Shown in pieces: positions 1 to 11,755 of a DNA stretch of 64,000 nt. The stretch comes from Farysia itapuensis (lineage: Eukaryota; Basidiomycota; Ustilaginomycetes; Ustilaginales; Ustilaginaceae), in contig JALBYC010000013.1 in assembly GCA_023212645.1 (NCBI GenBank), positions 124,001 to 188,000 of the forward strand, read 5' to 3'. The position numbers were made by a program, and so were the translations under genes. Position 1 is the stretch's first letter, and every line of letters starts with the position of its first letter. Below the pieces are notes generated by a model. The model was not told the origin of the DNA. It was given only the letters and a program-made list of their open reading frames with translations, and did not search any database.

Positions 1-648
1 TTTCCGATCGTCGGAAGCGGACGTGCCAGACGGATTGGCGCCTGTCGGCGTCGTGTAAAGGAACTTGGGGAAAGGTGCGCCGCGCGTAGCATCGGCAGTG
101 GTCCAGTTGGTCAGCAAAGATTCGAGCGCAAGGGGCTCTACACCTTGCGAATCTGTCTGTGCCTCAAAGATCTGTGCCTTGTAAGCTACCAAGCTCGGAA
201 GGATGCCCGAGTAGGCGGGCGACTCTACCAGCACAGCATCTCCAGCGTCTATGAGTGCTTCAAACGTCTTTGTCAGTAGATCTTGCGACCCGCTGCCAAA
301 CGAGCAACGCCATCGTGCCGGGCCATCGTCAGAGCCTGATCTCGGTCGTTGGTGGACGTGGCTTTGAAACTGTTCAATCCACTCGACTAGCTTGGGTATC
401 CCGCTGGTGGCTGAGTACTGAAGCGCTACCTCGAGATCAGCGCCCTCGATCGGGATGCTGTGGGATTCGCCTTGTTCATCTGGCTTGAGCTCCAACACAA
501 TCCGTTGGAATGGAAAGGTGGACGAATTGGGTTTGCCGGACAGCAACGAGATCATACCCGGCAGCAGCTCGGCTGGATACAACGAACGGATCGCCGACGG
601 CATCCTGTTGCGTGCCGAGGACGACAAGATCGCATCATAGTCTACCAT
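1..648 (-). CDS. ARO8: ARO8-type aromatic/2-aminoadipate aminotransferase (N-terminal 216 aa, runs off left edge)
   Basis: The minus strand is open from an ATG at 648 to base 1 without a stop, giving 216 residues. Visible class I (fold type I) aminotransferase features are a Tyr-Pro-Ala-Glu-Leu-Leu-Pro stretch near residue 22, a Gly-Ser-Gly-Ser-Gln-Asp-Leu cofactor-binding segment, an Ala-Val-Leu-Val-Glu-Ser-Pro-Ala-Tyr segment, and a Tyr-Thr-Thr-Pro-Thr-Gly-Ala-Asn-Pro-Ser-Gly segment close to the edge. These are characteristic of the ARO8/kynurenine/2-aminoadipate PLP enzymes, which transaminate aromatic amino acids or 2-aminoadipate in amino-acid metabolism. The Schiff-base lysine lies outside the window. 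The start is 123 bp downstream of the ornithine carbamoyltransferase stop on the same strand. The family is clear; substrate preference cannot be read from this part. Confidence 0.85.
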   Translation of the reverse strand, partial: MVDYDAILSSSARNRMPSAIRSLYPAELLPGMISLLSGKPNSSTFPFQRIVLELKPDEQGESHSIPIEGADLEVALQYSATSGIPKLVEWIEQFQSHVHQRPRSGSDDGPARWRCSFGSGSQDLLTKTFEALIDAGDAVLVESPAYSGILPSLVAYKAQIFEAQTDSQGVEPLALESLLTNWTTADATRGAPFPKFLYTTPTGANPSGTSASDDRK

Positions 649-771
649 CTTACCGTTCGATATATTGATAAGAGAAGAACGACACAAGGCAAAGCTAAAC
701 CAAGGTTCGGTAATTGTATTTCATGTTTCGGCGTGCATACATATGGAGGAAGGACGGTGCGTACGGTGCTG

Positions 772-1920
772 CTACAGCTCCCATCGACCAAACATGCGGT
801 CAAACAAACTCATGATCGTCCACTTTCGATTCTCGGCTTCGGGGAAGACGATGGAGCGGTCCGAGTAGAAGACTGCGTCGTCGACCTCATCGCCCTTGCG
901 TGGAAGACAGTGCATGAACTTCCAGTCGGGTTTGGCTCCACCTTTACGTGCCAGTTCTTCTGTAATCTGGAAGCCGCGGAAGTCGCGGAGACGCTGGTCC
1001 TTTTGCGCTTCGTCACCCATACTGATCCATGTGTCGGTGACGAGAATATCGGCGTCCTTGATGGCCTCCAGCGGGTCGTTGGTCCAGCTGACCTGGCCGA
1101 GGGCATACGGCAGTTTCCCAGAGGATGAAAGAGTCGACATGCCGTCCTGCATCGTTCCCCATACCAGCTCGTCTCGTTTGTACGCATCGCCCTTGGGCGT
1201 AGCAACAGACAGATGAATGCCAAGTCGGGGATACGCAACCAACATGTCGTTCAGAATGTTGTTACTATCGCCAATCCAGGCCACTTTGAGTCCGGCGAGA
1301 GATGCAAGTTTCGTCGAAGTCTTGGACGAAGACGAGGTGGGGAAAGTTTCCAGCATCGTCTGCAAGTCGGCCAGAATCTGGGTGGGGTGGTATCGAGCGG
1401 AAAGCGCATTGATGACGGGTACGGACGAGTGCTTGGCTAAAAGCTCGATTTCGTCATGTCCACCAACACGAGCCATGATGCCGTCGACCATGGAGCTGAC
1501 GACCTTGGCCGTGTCATACAGACTCTCGTTGACGCCCAGCTGGATATCCGAAGGTGCTAAGAACAGACCTGTACCGCCGAGTGAAGCACAGCTGCTTTCC
1601 GAGGCCACACGTGTTCGCGTGCTTCGTTTACTAAACATGATCGCCACGGTCTTGTTCGCCAGACTCTGGACAATGGGCGACTGACCAGCGGCGAGCTGCT
1701 TGCGGCTCGATTGGGGCACTGACAGAGAAGATGCTTTGAAAGCCGCCTTGAACTCGATCGCACTCTGCAACACCGACTCGATCTGTGCCGGCGACAGATC
1801 GGCTAGCGACAACAGGCTTGGTGGGACCGGCGCCTTTGCTTGTGTCGAAGCATACCGCTGCGCGCGAGCGCTGCTCGCAGTCAGTCCAGATACCTTTTTG
1901 GCAAATGTGCGACTCGCCAT
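772..1920 (-). CDS. ARG3: Ornithine carbamoyltransferase, mitochondrial
   Basis: This 382-residue single-exon protein would convert ornithine and carbamoyl phosphate to citrulline in arginine biosynthesis. The carbamoyl-phosphate loop Ser-Lys-Arg-Ser-Thr-Arg-Thr-Arg lies at about residues 97-104, a His-Pro-Thr-Gln motif is in the first domain, and the ornithine-side His-Cys-Leu-Pro-Arg motif is near residue 341. The first ~28 residues are rich in Arg, Ser and Ala with no acidic residue, which fits a mitochondrial presequence. Length is normal for eukaryotic OTCases. The start is the ATG at 1920; upstream there is only intergenic DNA. It is followed on the same strand by the ARO8-like gene. 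Fungal OTCases are either mitochondrial or cytosolic; the presequence argues for mitochondria here. Confidence 0.95.
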   Translation of the reverse strand: MASRTFAKKVSGLTASSARAQRYASTQAKAPVPPSLLSLADLSPAQIESVLQSAIEFKAAFKASSLSVPQSSRKQLAAGQSPIVQSLANKTVAIMFSKRSTRTRVASESSCASLGGTGLFLAPSDIQLGVNESLYDTAKVVSSMVDGIMARVGGHDEIELLAKHSSVPVINALSARYHPTQILADLQTMLETFPTSSSSKTSTKLASLAGLKVAWIGDSNNILNDMLVAYPRLGIHLSVATPKGDAYKRDELVWGTMQDGMSTLSSSGKLPYALGQVSWTNDPLEAIKDADILVTDTWISMGDEAQKDQRLRDFRGFQITEELARKGGAKPDWKFMHCLPRKGDEVDDAVFYSDRSIVFPEAENRKWTIMSLFDRMFGRWEL

Positions 1921-2373
1921 TGTGTGTCTGCGTGTGTTTTGTAGATTGCGGTAGGACGAGAGGAAAGGTTAGGTTTGAGAAGAAACGTCAAAAAAAGATA
2001 AGATGGGCTGGGCTCACTCCAATTCTCGAGTCATAACTCATCATTGCCCACGTCGCGTGTCAACCTGCCCCCACCCAAATCCAAACGCAGAGTAGAGAGG
2101 TTTCTATTGACAGGCAAGCCAGAGAGTAATCTGTACAGCGGCCCAATGGCAAGCCAAGAGCGGAATTAAAGTGTAGCAGCAAGGATTATGTGGTACGAGG
2201 GAGCGGAGACTATATGACACAGTTCAAAAATGGGGGGTATATCAGTTACAGTGAGCGGAAGGCAAGGGTAAAGGATGCAATAACGGCAACAACCGGACAA
2301 ATGAGTCGACCAAGAACGTGATCGAGAGGGGTGGGAATCGAGGCAAGCCTCACAAAGAGGACTGCTTCCCTTT
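1921..2373. other. Intergenic: OTC promoter side and zinc-finger gene 3' side
   Basis: About 450 bp without a supportable gene. It should hold the 5' region of the OTC gene and the 3' untranslated region of the SFP1-like gene. I see no RNA gene or strong repeat. Confidence 0.5.
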
Positions 2374-4121
2374 TTAGGGTGCCTGCTTGAGACTCTGGGC
2401 AAGTTGAGAGGGGGTGGATGGTGTTGGTGCGACTTCGGCACTCTCGCTTCGAGGGGCAGCGGAGGCAGTAACAGCGGCGGCAGTTGCAGTAGCAGCAGCG
2501 TTCTTGGCGGCCTGCGCTTGGATTTGCTCCTGTGCCAGCTGAGCGGCGTGCGCAGCAGCTGCAATCTCTTCTTGACTCAGAGTGCTAGTGCTGACGGGAG
2601 CTCGTCCCGAAGCATCGACCTTGGCACTGGCGCCTCCACCAGACTGCAAGAGCTGGAGACCCAGTAGACCGTGCGAACCGGAGTGCAGATAGTGGTAGCG
2701 AAGACCGTTCAGGTTCTTGTAACGCTTGCCACATGCACCAACCTGGCAAATGTAGAGACGGTCGCCAAGAGGGATAGCGCTGTTCGACACGGGGCTGGAT
2801 GGATCAGGCGAAGAGGTGACATTCTCGTCAGGCGAAGAAGGCGATTCGGCTAGGGGCGTTGTCGTCGCTTCGCCATCCTCGGTATTGACGGCCTCAGCAG
2901 ACTCGGGTTGAGGCGAAGATGCAGTAGAGTTCACTTGGATCATGGGGGCCTGAGCAGCAGCTTGGGCCGTGATCGGAAGCATGTTCTGATTGCAGTGACC
3001 GTGCAAACGATGATACTTGAGGCCGTTCATCTGCTTGTATGCCTTATCGCAGCCAGCTGCAGGACACTTGTAGGGCTTGTCGGTACTTGCTGCTCCTGCC
3101 TTGAGCGCGTTCTCGATAGCGAGGGAAGAAGCGCTGGTGGAGGAGGATGTCTTTTCTCGCTTTGCTGGTGGCTGAGACGAATTTGCGCCGGGTGTGGGGA
3201 AGAAAAGATTAGGTGGCGCGCAAGAGGGTAGATGGTGCTCGTCAATGCTGTTGGAACGAATGGACAAAGCCGAGAAAGCGGCGGGGTTCAGGCCATTGGC
3301 AAAGAAACCATCTGAATCGGCATCCACTGCGGGCGAGCCTGGGATAGAGCTGCCAGGCGTGGAGAAGGGAGAGTTGGGAGCGTAGATGCTTGACGAGGCC
3401 GAATTACGTCGTCCGATGCCGCCGTCGATGAGAGCTCGGCGGAGAGACTGGTGTACAGTGCCGTTGGGGTTAGCCGAAGGCGCATTAGCATATTGGCCAA
3501 AAGATCGCTTCTTTCCTTTGGTCAAAGATGGTGAGCGCATGACAGTAGTGTCAAAGGCGGATGTCTTGTCCGAATCATCCGACGACAGAGACTTGACATC
3601 GGAGCCAACGGTAGCAGCATTGGACGATCGTGGACTAGCAGGCTGGGAGGATGGGGACGATGAGGAAGCCGAGGACTCTACCTCATCGTCAGCCACCATA
3701 GCTGGCATTTCGTCATCTTCAAACCGTACGTGGCACTCTTCGTAGTGTTGGAGAAGGTCGTGCAAGTCGTCTAGTTTGGCGCCACAACATGTGAAGTTGC
3801 GACAAAAGGTGGACTCGAGGCGGACTGAGGAAGGGGCTACAGTAACGTCAGACTCTGTTGACGTCGAGAAGCGGGCAATCGAGTAGTCCATAATTCTTAA
3901 GAGAAGAGAACTCGGGTCAGTGACTGGACTGCGACCTATCTATCCATCTGGAACACTTACTCAGAGACATCTTTGCCATAGGATACGGCCATGGCCTCTT
4001 TGTAGCTTGCGCTGGCACTGCCAAAGTTGGAGGCAGCACGAGGTGTGCGGCCGCCTGGGCGTTGGCCGCCGAACGAGTCGAGACGCGAAGGGGTCTTGGC
4101 AATTGGAATAGGTGCAGGCAT
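2374..4121 (-). CDS. SFP1: SFP1-like C2H2 zinc-finger transcription factor
   Basis: Two exons on the minus strand: 3961-4121 (ATG at 4121) and 2374-3895, separated by a 65-nt GT-AG intron (donor gtaagtg, acceptor cttaag) in phase 2. The spliced product is 560 residues. A degenerate C2H2-like unit (Phe-Cys-Arg-Asn-Phe-Thr-Cys-Cys) lies near residue 85. Two SFP1-type fingers near residues 327 and 434 share the pattern Tyr-x-Cys-x4-Cys-x-Lys-x-Tyr-Lys-x-x-Asn-Gly-Leu-x-Tyr-His. The rest is Ser/Ala-rich and probably disordered. In yeasts SFP1-family factors control ribosome-biogenesis and growth genes in response to nutrients; that role is an inference here. The internal ATG at 3891 would give a version lacking exon 1, but the clean splice junction keeps frame and favours the longer product. 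Confidence 0.85.
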
Positions 4122-6530
4122 CTTGTGCGTGTGCAGGTGCAGGTGGGGAGGAAAGGGAGACGCAGGGTAGTGCAGTCAATATAAGGCTATTGATGCGATG
4201 TATGCTGCGCTCGGCCAGCAGACTGAAAGTATGAAAGTGGCGCAGAGGACACGGATGAGGATGAAAGACGTCGGAAGCGATCAAGTGGGTCGTGGTCCAA
4301 GAAGACAATGCTTTTGGATCGATCGAGAGCTTTTGTCCGACGTGAGGTAAGTAGGTGAGATGTAGGCTAGCGATGCTGATGATGATATCGTCTTAGATGG
4401 GGAGCAGTGGTGAGATTCAGAAGATGTTCTTCCAGAGCCAGGCGAGAGGAGTGGCAGCAGCCGAGCATAATTTCAGAAGAATGCCAGACTGCGCGCTCCC
4501 TCTGCTCTGGCGCAGGCGAGTGGTAATAATTTAGAATTTGTCACGCTGCGGGCACTGCGCCTGTGTTCGGGTGACACACAGGGTGATTCCCGAATAAACT
4601 CTTCCCACGCCCTTCATGCCCAGTATTCTGGCTTTCAAAAAGGCCTGCGCGCTCGTCCGACAACGGTCCGTGAGCCAAAAGTTCCCCGGTTGTTTATTGC
4701 AATCCCCGTTGGGTACTAAGGACCAGCTAGCGCAAGACTGACACACTCCCGTCACGGTCGAGATAAAGGTGTGGAAGGCAAAACACCGGACTGAAGGTGT
4801 GTCACCATGCTTTACGGAAGTATGATTTGCGCGGCTGCTCGCCTAGAGACGAGTGTGCAGGGGGGTAAGCTAAAATCTAGATGTTCCGCGTGCGGCCGCA
4901 AGACTGGGAAGCACCCTGCCGCCACTCACTACGCCAATTCGGAGAGTAGTGTCAATACGCATGAAAGCAAGGCAGGGCTGACAACGCAGGACTGCAGGTT
5001 TGCGCCGGTTCACGGACGAATTCGGTTGGATGATTTGGAAATGCGCGAAATGCAGCGGTACAGTAACTGGTCTAACAGCCTCATGACCTCGGCTCGCGGC
5101 TCTACACCGCGGGAGTTCGCCGGCCCGCGCCTCATTCCTCGCGCGCAGTCACATTGTTCCCGACAGAGTGGCTTCTGAAGCAGACCTCCCTTGTCGGAAT
5201 CCCAGCGGGCCGGCGCAACTATGCAATCTTGTGTTACACCTCAGCAACACGATGGCCAGGTTCAATAGGTCCGAACCCTCAGCCCATTGGCATTGCTGAT
5301 TGGTCCGCATGACTAGGGTCCGTCACATTGGCTCCGCTCGGACTACACGGACCTTAAAACAGCATCGGTTGGAGGAATTTTTGCCACGAGGCTAAAATTG
5401 AGACATGATTTGAAAGACGGGCATTTCTTTTTAGGCAGAACCGCACGCAACCGGTTCATGCAATCCTCTTGTCCAGTGCCCACTCGGGATTTTATCATCA
5501 TCTCCTTGCGCCAAGCACCAGACCAGCCGCGGCTCTATTTGACGCAAAGCTGCTTGCCACGCGAGCCGTCCGCCTTCGTCATTGGTACAAACAATGAACT
5601 CAAGATCCCACGCTAGCTCTTCATTCGTCACTTGTAGGTCATGTTGACCAGGGCGGACCCTCGCTTATTTGCTTCCATGCAAGTGCTACCTCACTAAGTG
5701 CACCCTCATTCTAAACTCAACTCGCTTGGCAGCTCCTTGCACTAGATCACTCTTTTAGCTCAAGTTGCACATTTTACTTTCCATGTGCTCTGTCCGTCGT
5801 CGGTGGAGAAGAGCCCGCTCGCTTTTTCTCGAGGCCCCATATGCCGTGTTATTGATCGTCCGTGCTCATCCGATGAATAGTGGCTGACTTTGCACGGACA
5901 GTTTTCATGCACCTGTCAATTTCGGCATGCAAGAGACCCGTTCTATCAACAACATTTCTGGCGGTACCATGCAAGCATCACCTTTTTAGACGCCGTGCTT
6001 TCTGCTGGTGACTTCACGGGGCTTCCAATGAGAGGCTCGTCAGTTGCGGCGTTCGAGACAAGCGTAGCCGAGCCGTTTGGGCGGACTCGCGGTGTTTTTA
6101 CCAAGTATCGCTGCTAAGGCCGGCATATGGCTTTGCGCGGCAACCTTCGGACAATAAGTATTGCCTTCTTGCTCGGGCAAATAGTAATCGATTCTTTCGG
6201 CAACATCTGCGGTTTTGAGAGCGCCACCAATCACAAAGCATCTTGTGCCACAATCTCGGCTGAGAATCAATGATGTGAACGAGAAGTCGAATCGAGTGCT
6301 TTGAAGACCAACAAACCTGAGGCCGGAAACATGTCGGCTGCAACTGGCCGGCAGTCGCAAGTGTGCGGCATTGACGTGGCAGCGTTGCATGCAGTCATGC
6401 AAGGCCGAGCATTTGTGTCGTCGACGCTCAAACTATCAGCGTGGACTCGTTCCCGGTCGGCTTCACCTGTTCTGGCTTACTCTCCTTACCCGATTCTTAT
6501 GTTTGCCCCGTTTGTGTGCAGACCACAAAG
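4122..6530. other. Long gene-poor intergenic stretch
   Basis: About 2.4 kb with only short, uncharacteristic open frames (up to ~120 codons on either strand) that resemble no family I know and lack matching splice or start context. The left end should contain the promoter and 5' leader of the SFP1-like gene. I see no transposon ends, long terminal repeats or RNA gene until the tRNA-Asp at 6531. It is the longest apparently empty interval in the window. Confidence 0.5.
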
Positions 6531-6634
6531 TCCGAATTAGTTTAGTGGCTATGACGGCGCCTTGTCAAAATACTTTGACAGCGTTCTCCGCGTGATATAC
6601 GGCGCAGACCCGGGTTCAATTCCCGGATTCGGAG
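6531..6634 (+). tRNA. tRNA-Asp (anticodon GTC) with a 32-nt intron
   Basis: A full cloverleaf can be drawn. The 7-bp acceptor stem pairs 6531-6537 (TCCGAAT) with 6627-6633 (ATTCGGA), followed by discriminator G. The D stem GTT/GAC is at 6540-6555. The anticodon stem GCGCC/GGCGC is at 6557-6561 and 6601-6605, and the T stem CCGGG/CCCGG encloses the loop TTCAATT. The anticodon GTC is at 6564-6566. The intron (6568-6599) lies one base 3' of the anticodon, the canonical place. A 7-nt segment spanning the anticodon (TGTCAAA) is perfectly complementary to TTTGACA in the intron, the usual anticodon-intron helix of fungal pre-tRNAs. Confidence 0.95.
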
Positions 6635-6795
6635 GATATTTCAATTTTTTGCGGATTTCTATACGAAAGACAGAGGGACGAGACGTACAGTGGCCACCGT
6701 ACGGAAGGGTATCGAACAGCCATGCAGCCACGCCGTATGCAGTGTATGCACAAACCTATTGATCAGCGTTGCGTAGTTCGCTAATAAAATTGTCA

Positions 6796-9484
6796 TTAAG
6801 CAGAAGGATGGGTGTGAACGTTTTTGCGCTTCCTCTGCTCGATAGACATATCTAATTCAACCTCAGAGCCAGCCTCGTCTCTGTCGACATTAGCAGTGGA
6901 AGGTTCCAAAGCACTTGAACCGCCACTGTTGCTTTCTCCACTGCTACTGCTGCTGCTGTTACTGCCGTTGCTTTCGACAGAGGAAAGTGAAGCAGCAGAC
7001 GGAATGGCATCTGCAGAAATTTCTGCGCTAGGCTTGAAATTGGTGTTGTCGTCCGTGGCCGGAGCAGTAGCGGGAGCAGAAGCCCGGTCCGGGCTCGGCG
7101 CATTTGATTCGTCCAACTCTTCTTGCTTCGGTTCCGATACCGCGATTCTCTTGTGCGCATTGTTCCGGGTGATTGAGCTGGAAGAAGCCGGTACGGGCGA
7201 TCGAGTCTTGAGATCAGCGCTGGCCGACAACCGATGAGTGTTGCGTCGCGATGACTCATTGTCCTTCGCGTCGCTCCACTCCATCTCGTCGCTCGTATCT
7301 TCACCTAGTGGATGGTGTTGCTCGTCCCAGCCGTCCAGCTCGGCATCATTGATTTTGATGCAGTATGGCTCTTCCTCCAGCTCGCTGCGGTGCTCCGCCA
7401 GCCAATCGGGGTCAAATAGTTGTCGTGGTAATGTCTTGCCATATAGCTTGATCGGTATGGGCAAATCAACAGGCTCGTCGCGCCTCCAACGAGCCATCTG
7501 CTTGCTTTTGCTCACAATGTCTGCTTTGTGATATGCCCGAGTGAGGTGCTTGTTCCGCCATTTGGGCGTCACAGCCTCCCATCCCTTGGCGATGCGAAGT
7601 TTTCGCAAACGTTGCCTCTTCCATTCTGATTTTGTAAGACCATGCAAGTCTTCATCGCTCGCCGCGTCATCTGAGTACGCACCCGGGATAAGCATTTGTC
7701 TCGGAATCGCGTGGCGCAAGCGCAGAGCGCCGATCTCGCGATTGCGACACTTTGTCTTGGCACGTTCGACTCCTCTGTACTTTTCATGCTTCTCTTTGTC
7801 CTCCTTTTCGGCTTGTAAGCCGGTGCGCAGCGACATGCGGAAGCCAGATCTGGCCGAATCCATAAGATCTTTGGCTACGTCCTCCAGATGGTCGCGATCG
7901 ATTGTGCCGGGTACGATGCCGTAGCCCTCAGGCTTTGCTTCCACCTTCTTGCTGGCCTCCGTCACGATTGCATCGATCAGAGACTGATTTGTGCGGTAAA
8001 AGTCACGACTCGTGAAGTCAACGTGAAAGATATGCGTCGTGATCGGCGGCTGGGCCACGCCTCCAGGTGGAAGACTTGCCAAGATGTTCTTCTCCTCGGC
8101 GGTCAGAGAAGGGTTGGGGACCCATTCCGCGACTTTGTAGGTGCTCCTCAATTTGCGGAACTCGTTCGTTCCTAGCCATCGATATAGGTGTTCTCGAAGA
8201 TCACGAAGCAGCTTGCGATTTCGGAAGCGTTTATCACCTTCCTGCCGAAGGCCAACACCGAGTATGTGCGATGTGACAGAGGACGGGACACGACTCGGCC
8301 CCGTCAGAGGTCGGCTGCTCGACGCAACAGGTGCATGGTGGGGTATTTCTTGTCCTTGGTCCTTGTGCTTACGCTGGACAAGCTTCCTTCTCTTTCGTGA
8401 GGACTCTTCACTGTGAGCATCGGCAAAACGTTCATCGATACCATTTGACAGTGGTGCAGCGCTGTTACTCTTGTTCGGGGGATGAAGCCGAGCAACCTGT
8501 GGCATGACCCGACTGACTAAGGGGCCTAGGCCCAGAGCCTCGAGCATTGCTGGAGTGACGCCAAGTGACGTGAGTGCTTCGAGAGCAGCGGCATTCGTCA
8601 TTGGTGTAGACGGAGGCGGGAAGTTGGGCGCATTGTTCATGTCCATGCCAAGCGAGGCTCTGTGCTGTGACAACAGAGTCTCAAAAGGATTTGGGGAGGA
8701 CTGAATAGCTTCTGGGCCTCCCCCGGCTCCTATGACATTGGCAACCGACTGGAATAGGTTGAGAGTGCCGGGGCGATCTGCGTCTGGCATCTGAGCCAGG
8801 TACTGTGCCACTGCTGGGGACAAGACGCGGTTGTTCTCGGACGGATTTCCCGGCTGTTGCAATCCCAAGTTCTGTCCAAACGAGGTGTTGAAACCATTCA
8901 TGTTGTTAGCGTTGTTGAATTCGAACATGGGATTGTTCGGCGGTGGCGGTGGTGGTGGCTGCTGCTGCTGCGGCGGCGGCGGCTGAAATGGCGGACTGAT
9001 GTCAAAGGAAAAGCCCTGCTGGCCAGAGTCCTGCGCATTTTGCTGACTTTGTCCGGCAAGATTGAAGGTCGGAAGGGGATTGAACATGCCTTGATGAGGC
9101 ATCCCGTTGGCTTGCGTGTTTGCAGCACCAAAATTGGTCAATTGCTGCTGGGCAGCGTTGCCGATGGAAAGAGACTCATTGAGAGAGCGCAGCTTTACGA
9201 CACCCTGTGTCAGCTCAGCCGATAGAGCCTTGGAAGCTCTTTCGAGGGCTACAACGACAGCACGAATGTCCTGTCGATCGCCTGGACAAGAGTGCTTTGC
9301 CTCTTGCAGAGCATCAGAGAAGGAAGACACCGAATTACGTGCGTCAGACAAGATTGAAGCATGCTGCTGCACCAAGGATGCTGGCGGCATCATTCCGGAC
9401 CCGGCAATTGCTAGCAGCTGAGCAAGCGCAGCTTGCTGTTGCAGATCCGACTGCTGAGGCTGCTGCGAACTTGACCGATTCGAC

Positions 9485-9519
<35 letters not shown>

Positions 9520-9789
9520 GGATGGAAGCGAGTGTGACTGAGACAGAGGCATATGCTGTCTGTGAGATTGCTGCGCCTGACCTTGCTGATGCAATAGCTG
9601 CGAGCCTGAGCTTGCGTGTTGCATCATCGGTGTCAGAAGCGACTGAGATTCAAAGTTGGGATGCTGTTGTGATTGCAACATGCCAGAAGTGTGGTTCTGC
9701 GAAAATAGTTGCGCAGAGTGGGAACTGGATGTGCTTGGCGTAGCGGTATTGCCGACCGTACCAGCAGACACGATGTGTGCAGGCTGCAT
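6796..9789 (-). CDS. Large Gln-rich protein of unknown function
   Basis: The open frame runs to 9831, but its first codon there is GTG. The first ATG in frame is at 9789, giving about 997 residues; a short upstream exon is also possible because the frame remains open to an in-frame TAG just 5'. The N-terminal half is Gln-, Ser- and Pro-rich, with a run of about ten glutamines encoded by a CTG/CAG tract (9487-9516) and polyproline stretches. The central and C-terminal part, roughly residues 500-830, is non-repetitive, basic and more likely folded, with Trp-rich segments. The tail is Ser/Glu-rich and acidic. The composition suggests a nuclear or transcription-associated protein, but I recognise no domain and assign no function. 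Confidence 0.7.
9487..9516 (+). repeat. CTG/CAG trinucleotide tract (polyglutamine)
   Basis: About ten consecutive CTG triplets on the plus strand, read as CAG (Gln) in the minus-strand coding frame. It is nearly pure in codon use and so likely to vary in length between strains. Confidence 0.9.
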
Positions 9790-10693
9790 TTGTGGCGTAT
9801 CTAGGTCAGGCCCACCTTTCGCGCCCGTCACAATGCCATCCAGTGGCAGACTTGCAGTACGCTACCAAGACCGATAAGAGTTCCAGGGCAGTAATGTTGA
9901 CGGAGCCAGCAAGATACAGAAGGCGTAGATCTGCTGTCTGCCGTCTAACGGTGTATCTGTAGTGGCTAGCTAGTCAGCTACCTGAGCTGGTAGCCTGGCG
10001 AGCGGCAATGCCGAAGATTGTGAGTGACGGGATAGAGTGATTCTCGGATCTTGAGCGATGCAATAATAGGGTTCAGCCGTGTGTACGTTGAATTTCCATA
10101 TTTCCCCTCGGCACATCCCACACATCTCACACACCCTCCCTCGCCTTCAAGAGCATATGGCTGTAATTCTCAAGTGACAGTCTGCAGACGCGCCTCTGTG
10201 GACTTGTTGGCTATCCGTCCTTCCCTTCCATCCCAGGCGCTGTCATTCTCGAACTTGTTGCTGCAGAGACTGTTAGGGCAACCACTCCTTCCGATGAAAG
10301 TACGAAAGTACCCCGATGGTGCCCCTCTATGAGTAATACGAAATTGCATGAAACGCAAAAAACAGCCATGTTTATTTTAAATTTTCAGTTCGATTAGAAG
10401 GCCATATTATAAAAGTGTACAGCCTGATGTCGGAGAAACAGGTGAGGAATAACAAAGAGAACCGCGCCTCAACTGACAACACCATCATCGCCCCTACTAC
10501 AACCATCGTCAGACCCCCTCTGCTGTGGCCCTTTGCACATCAACAGATCCAGCCAACTTGCTCGCAGTCCGCGTAGCTAATTCAGGACTCCGCCTATCAT
10601 TGCTTTTTTCCTTCAGTCCACTACCGTTCTCGACCCCAGGACACGCTCGCGTCGCGACTTGACCTTCATACATATCATAGCTTCTAGGCAAAG
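9790..10693. other. Divergent intergenic region between the Gln-rich gene and CHS7
   Basis: About 0.9 kb holding the presumed promoters and leaders of two divergently transcribed genes. An upstream exon of the Gln-rich gene could lie near 9830-9990. The CHS7 side is pyrimidine-rich just before its ATG. No other element is evident. Confidence 0.45.
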
Positions 10694-11755
10694 ATGGGCT
10701 TCTCCTTCGGATCCTATGACTCGATTTGCGACAGCATCGCCATGACGGTATGTCCCTTGCTGGGCTCTTCCGGCTTAGGGTTAGAGCCAGTCTGCTACTC
10801 TCGTAATGTCGAGATCAATAGCACCATCATCTTTCAGCCCGCCACCTGCTTCATCCATATCGCCGCATTGCTCATGACGGCCATCATGGTCTATCACATT
10901 CGAAGCAAGTACACCGCTGTTGGACGCAAAGAAATCGTGCTCTTCTTCTACCTCTATGCTATCTCCGAGATCCTGGCCATCTTTTTAGACTCTGCTATCA
11001 TCCCAACATATTCTCCAGCCTACCTCTACGTTGCGGGCGTATACATCGGCTTGAAAACAGCCATATTTTGGTGTTTGCTGATCAACGGATTCGTCGGCTT
11101 CCAATTCGCTGAAGACGGCACGCCGAAATCGCTCTGGTTCCTCCGATTGTCGTCCCTCGTTCTGTTTGCTGTGGGCATCTTTGTCGCCCTTGCTACGTTC
11201 AAGGGATTTGCAGGAATGGGACCAACAAAGACGACCGGACTGTTCATCGTCGAGCTCGTTTTCCCCTTGGCTTGCGTTCTGATCTACGTGATCTCGCAAA
11301 CCATGTTGGTGCTCCGAACACTGGACGACCGATGGCCTTTGGGAGATATCACCTTTGGAGTCTTCTTCTTTGCTGCAGGCCTCATCATGATGTATGGATT
11401 TGGCGAAAGTGTATGCAAGGCAGTCAAGCACTACATCGACGGCACCTTCTTCGGCGTCCTCTGCATGCTCTTGTCGGTTATGATGGTGTACAAGTACTGG
11501 GACTCTATCACGAAGGAGGATCTCGAGTTCTCGGTCGGGAGCAAGCAGGCCGTCTGGGAAGTCAAAGAGCCATCTTTTAACGGAAACAGCAGCAGTGAGG
11601 GCGGCGATGGTACGACGACGCTGGGCGCAGGTAGCGCCATGACGCATGACTCGTACCGAGGCACCAGTCCGTCCAGATTCAACTACAACGGTGCACAACC
11701 TGGGCCTGGGAAGTCTGGCATGGGCTATCCTCCTGTCGGCAACTACAACAACTAA
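10694..11755 (+). CDS. CHS7: Chitin synthase export chaperone CHS7
   Basis: A single-exon, 353-residue polytopic membrane protein. The N-terminus carries the family pattern: Phe-Gly-x-Tyr-x-Ser-Ile-Cys-Asp, then Cys-Pro-Leu-Leu-Gly, then [10 protein letters not shown]. After this come [16 protein letters not shown] and [12 protein letters not shown], all typical of CHS7. About seven hydrophobic segments span residues ~50-285, followed by a hydrophilic Ser/Gly-rich tail. In yeast CHS7 acts in the endoplasmic reticulum and is needed for export of a chitin synthase to the cell surface. The ATG at 10694 starts the conserved N-terminus directly, so the start is secure. Confidence 0.95.
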   Translation: MGFSFGSYDSICDSIAMTVCPLLGSSGLGLEPVCYSRNVEINSTIIFQPATCFIHIAALLMTAIMVYHIRSKYTAVGRKEIVLFFYLYAISEILAIFLDSAIIPTYSPAYLYVAGVYIGLKTAIFWCLLINGFVGFQFAEDGTPKSLWFLRLSSLVLFAVGIFVALATFKGFAGMGPTKTTGLFIVELVFPLACVLIYVISQTMLVLRTLDDRWPLGDITFGVFFFAAGLIMMYGFGESVCKAVKHYIDGTFFGVLCMLLSVMMVYKYWDSITKEDLEFSVGSKQAVWEVKEPSFNGNSSSEGGDGTTTLGAGSAMTHDSYRGTSPSRFNYNGAQPGPGKSGMGYPPVGNYNN

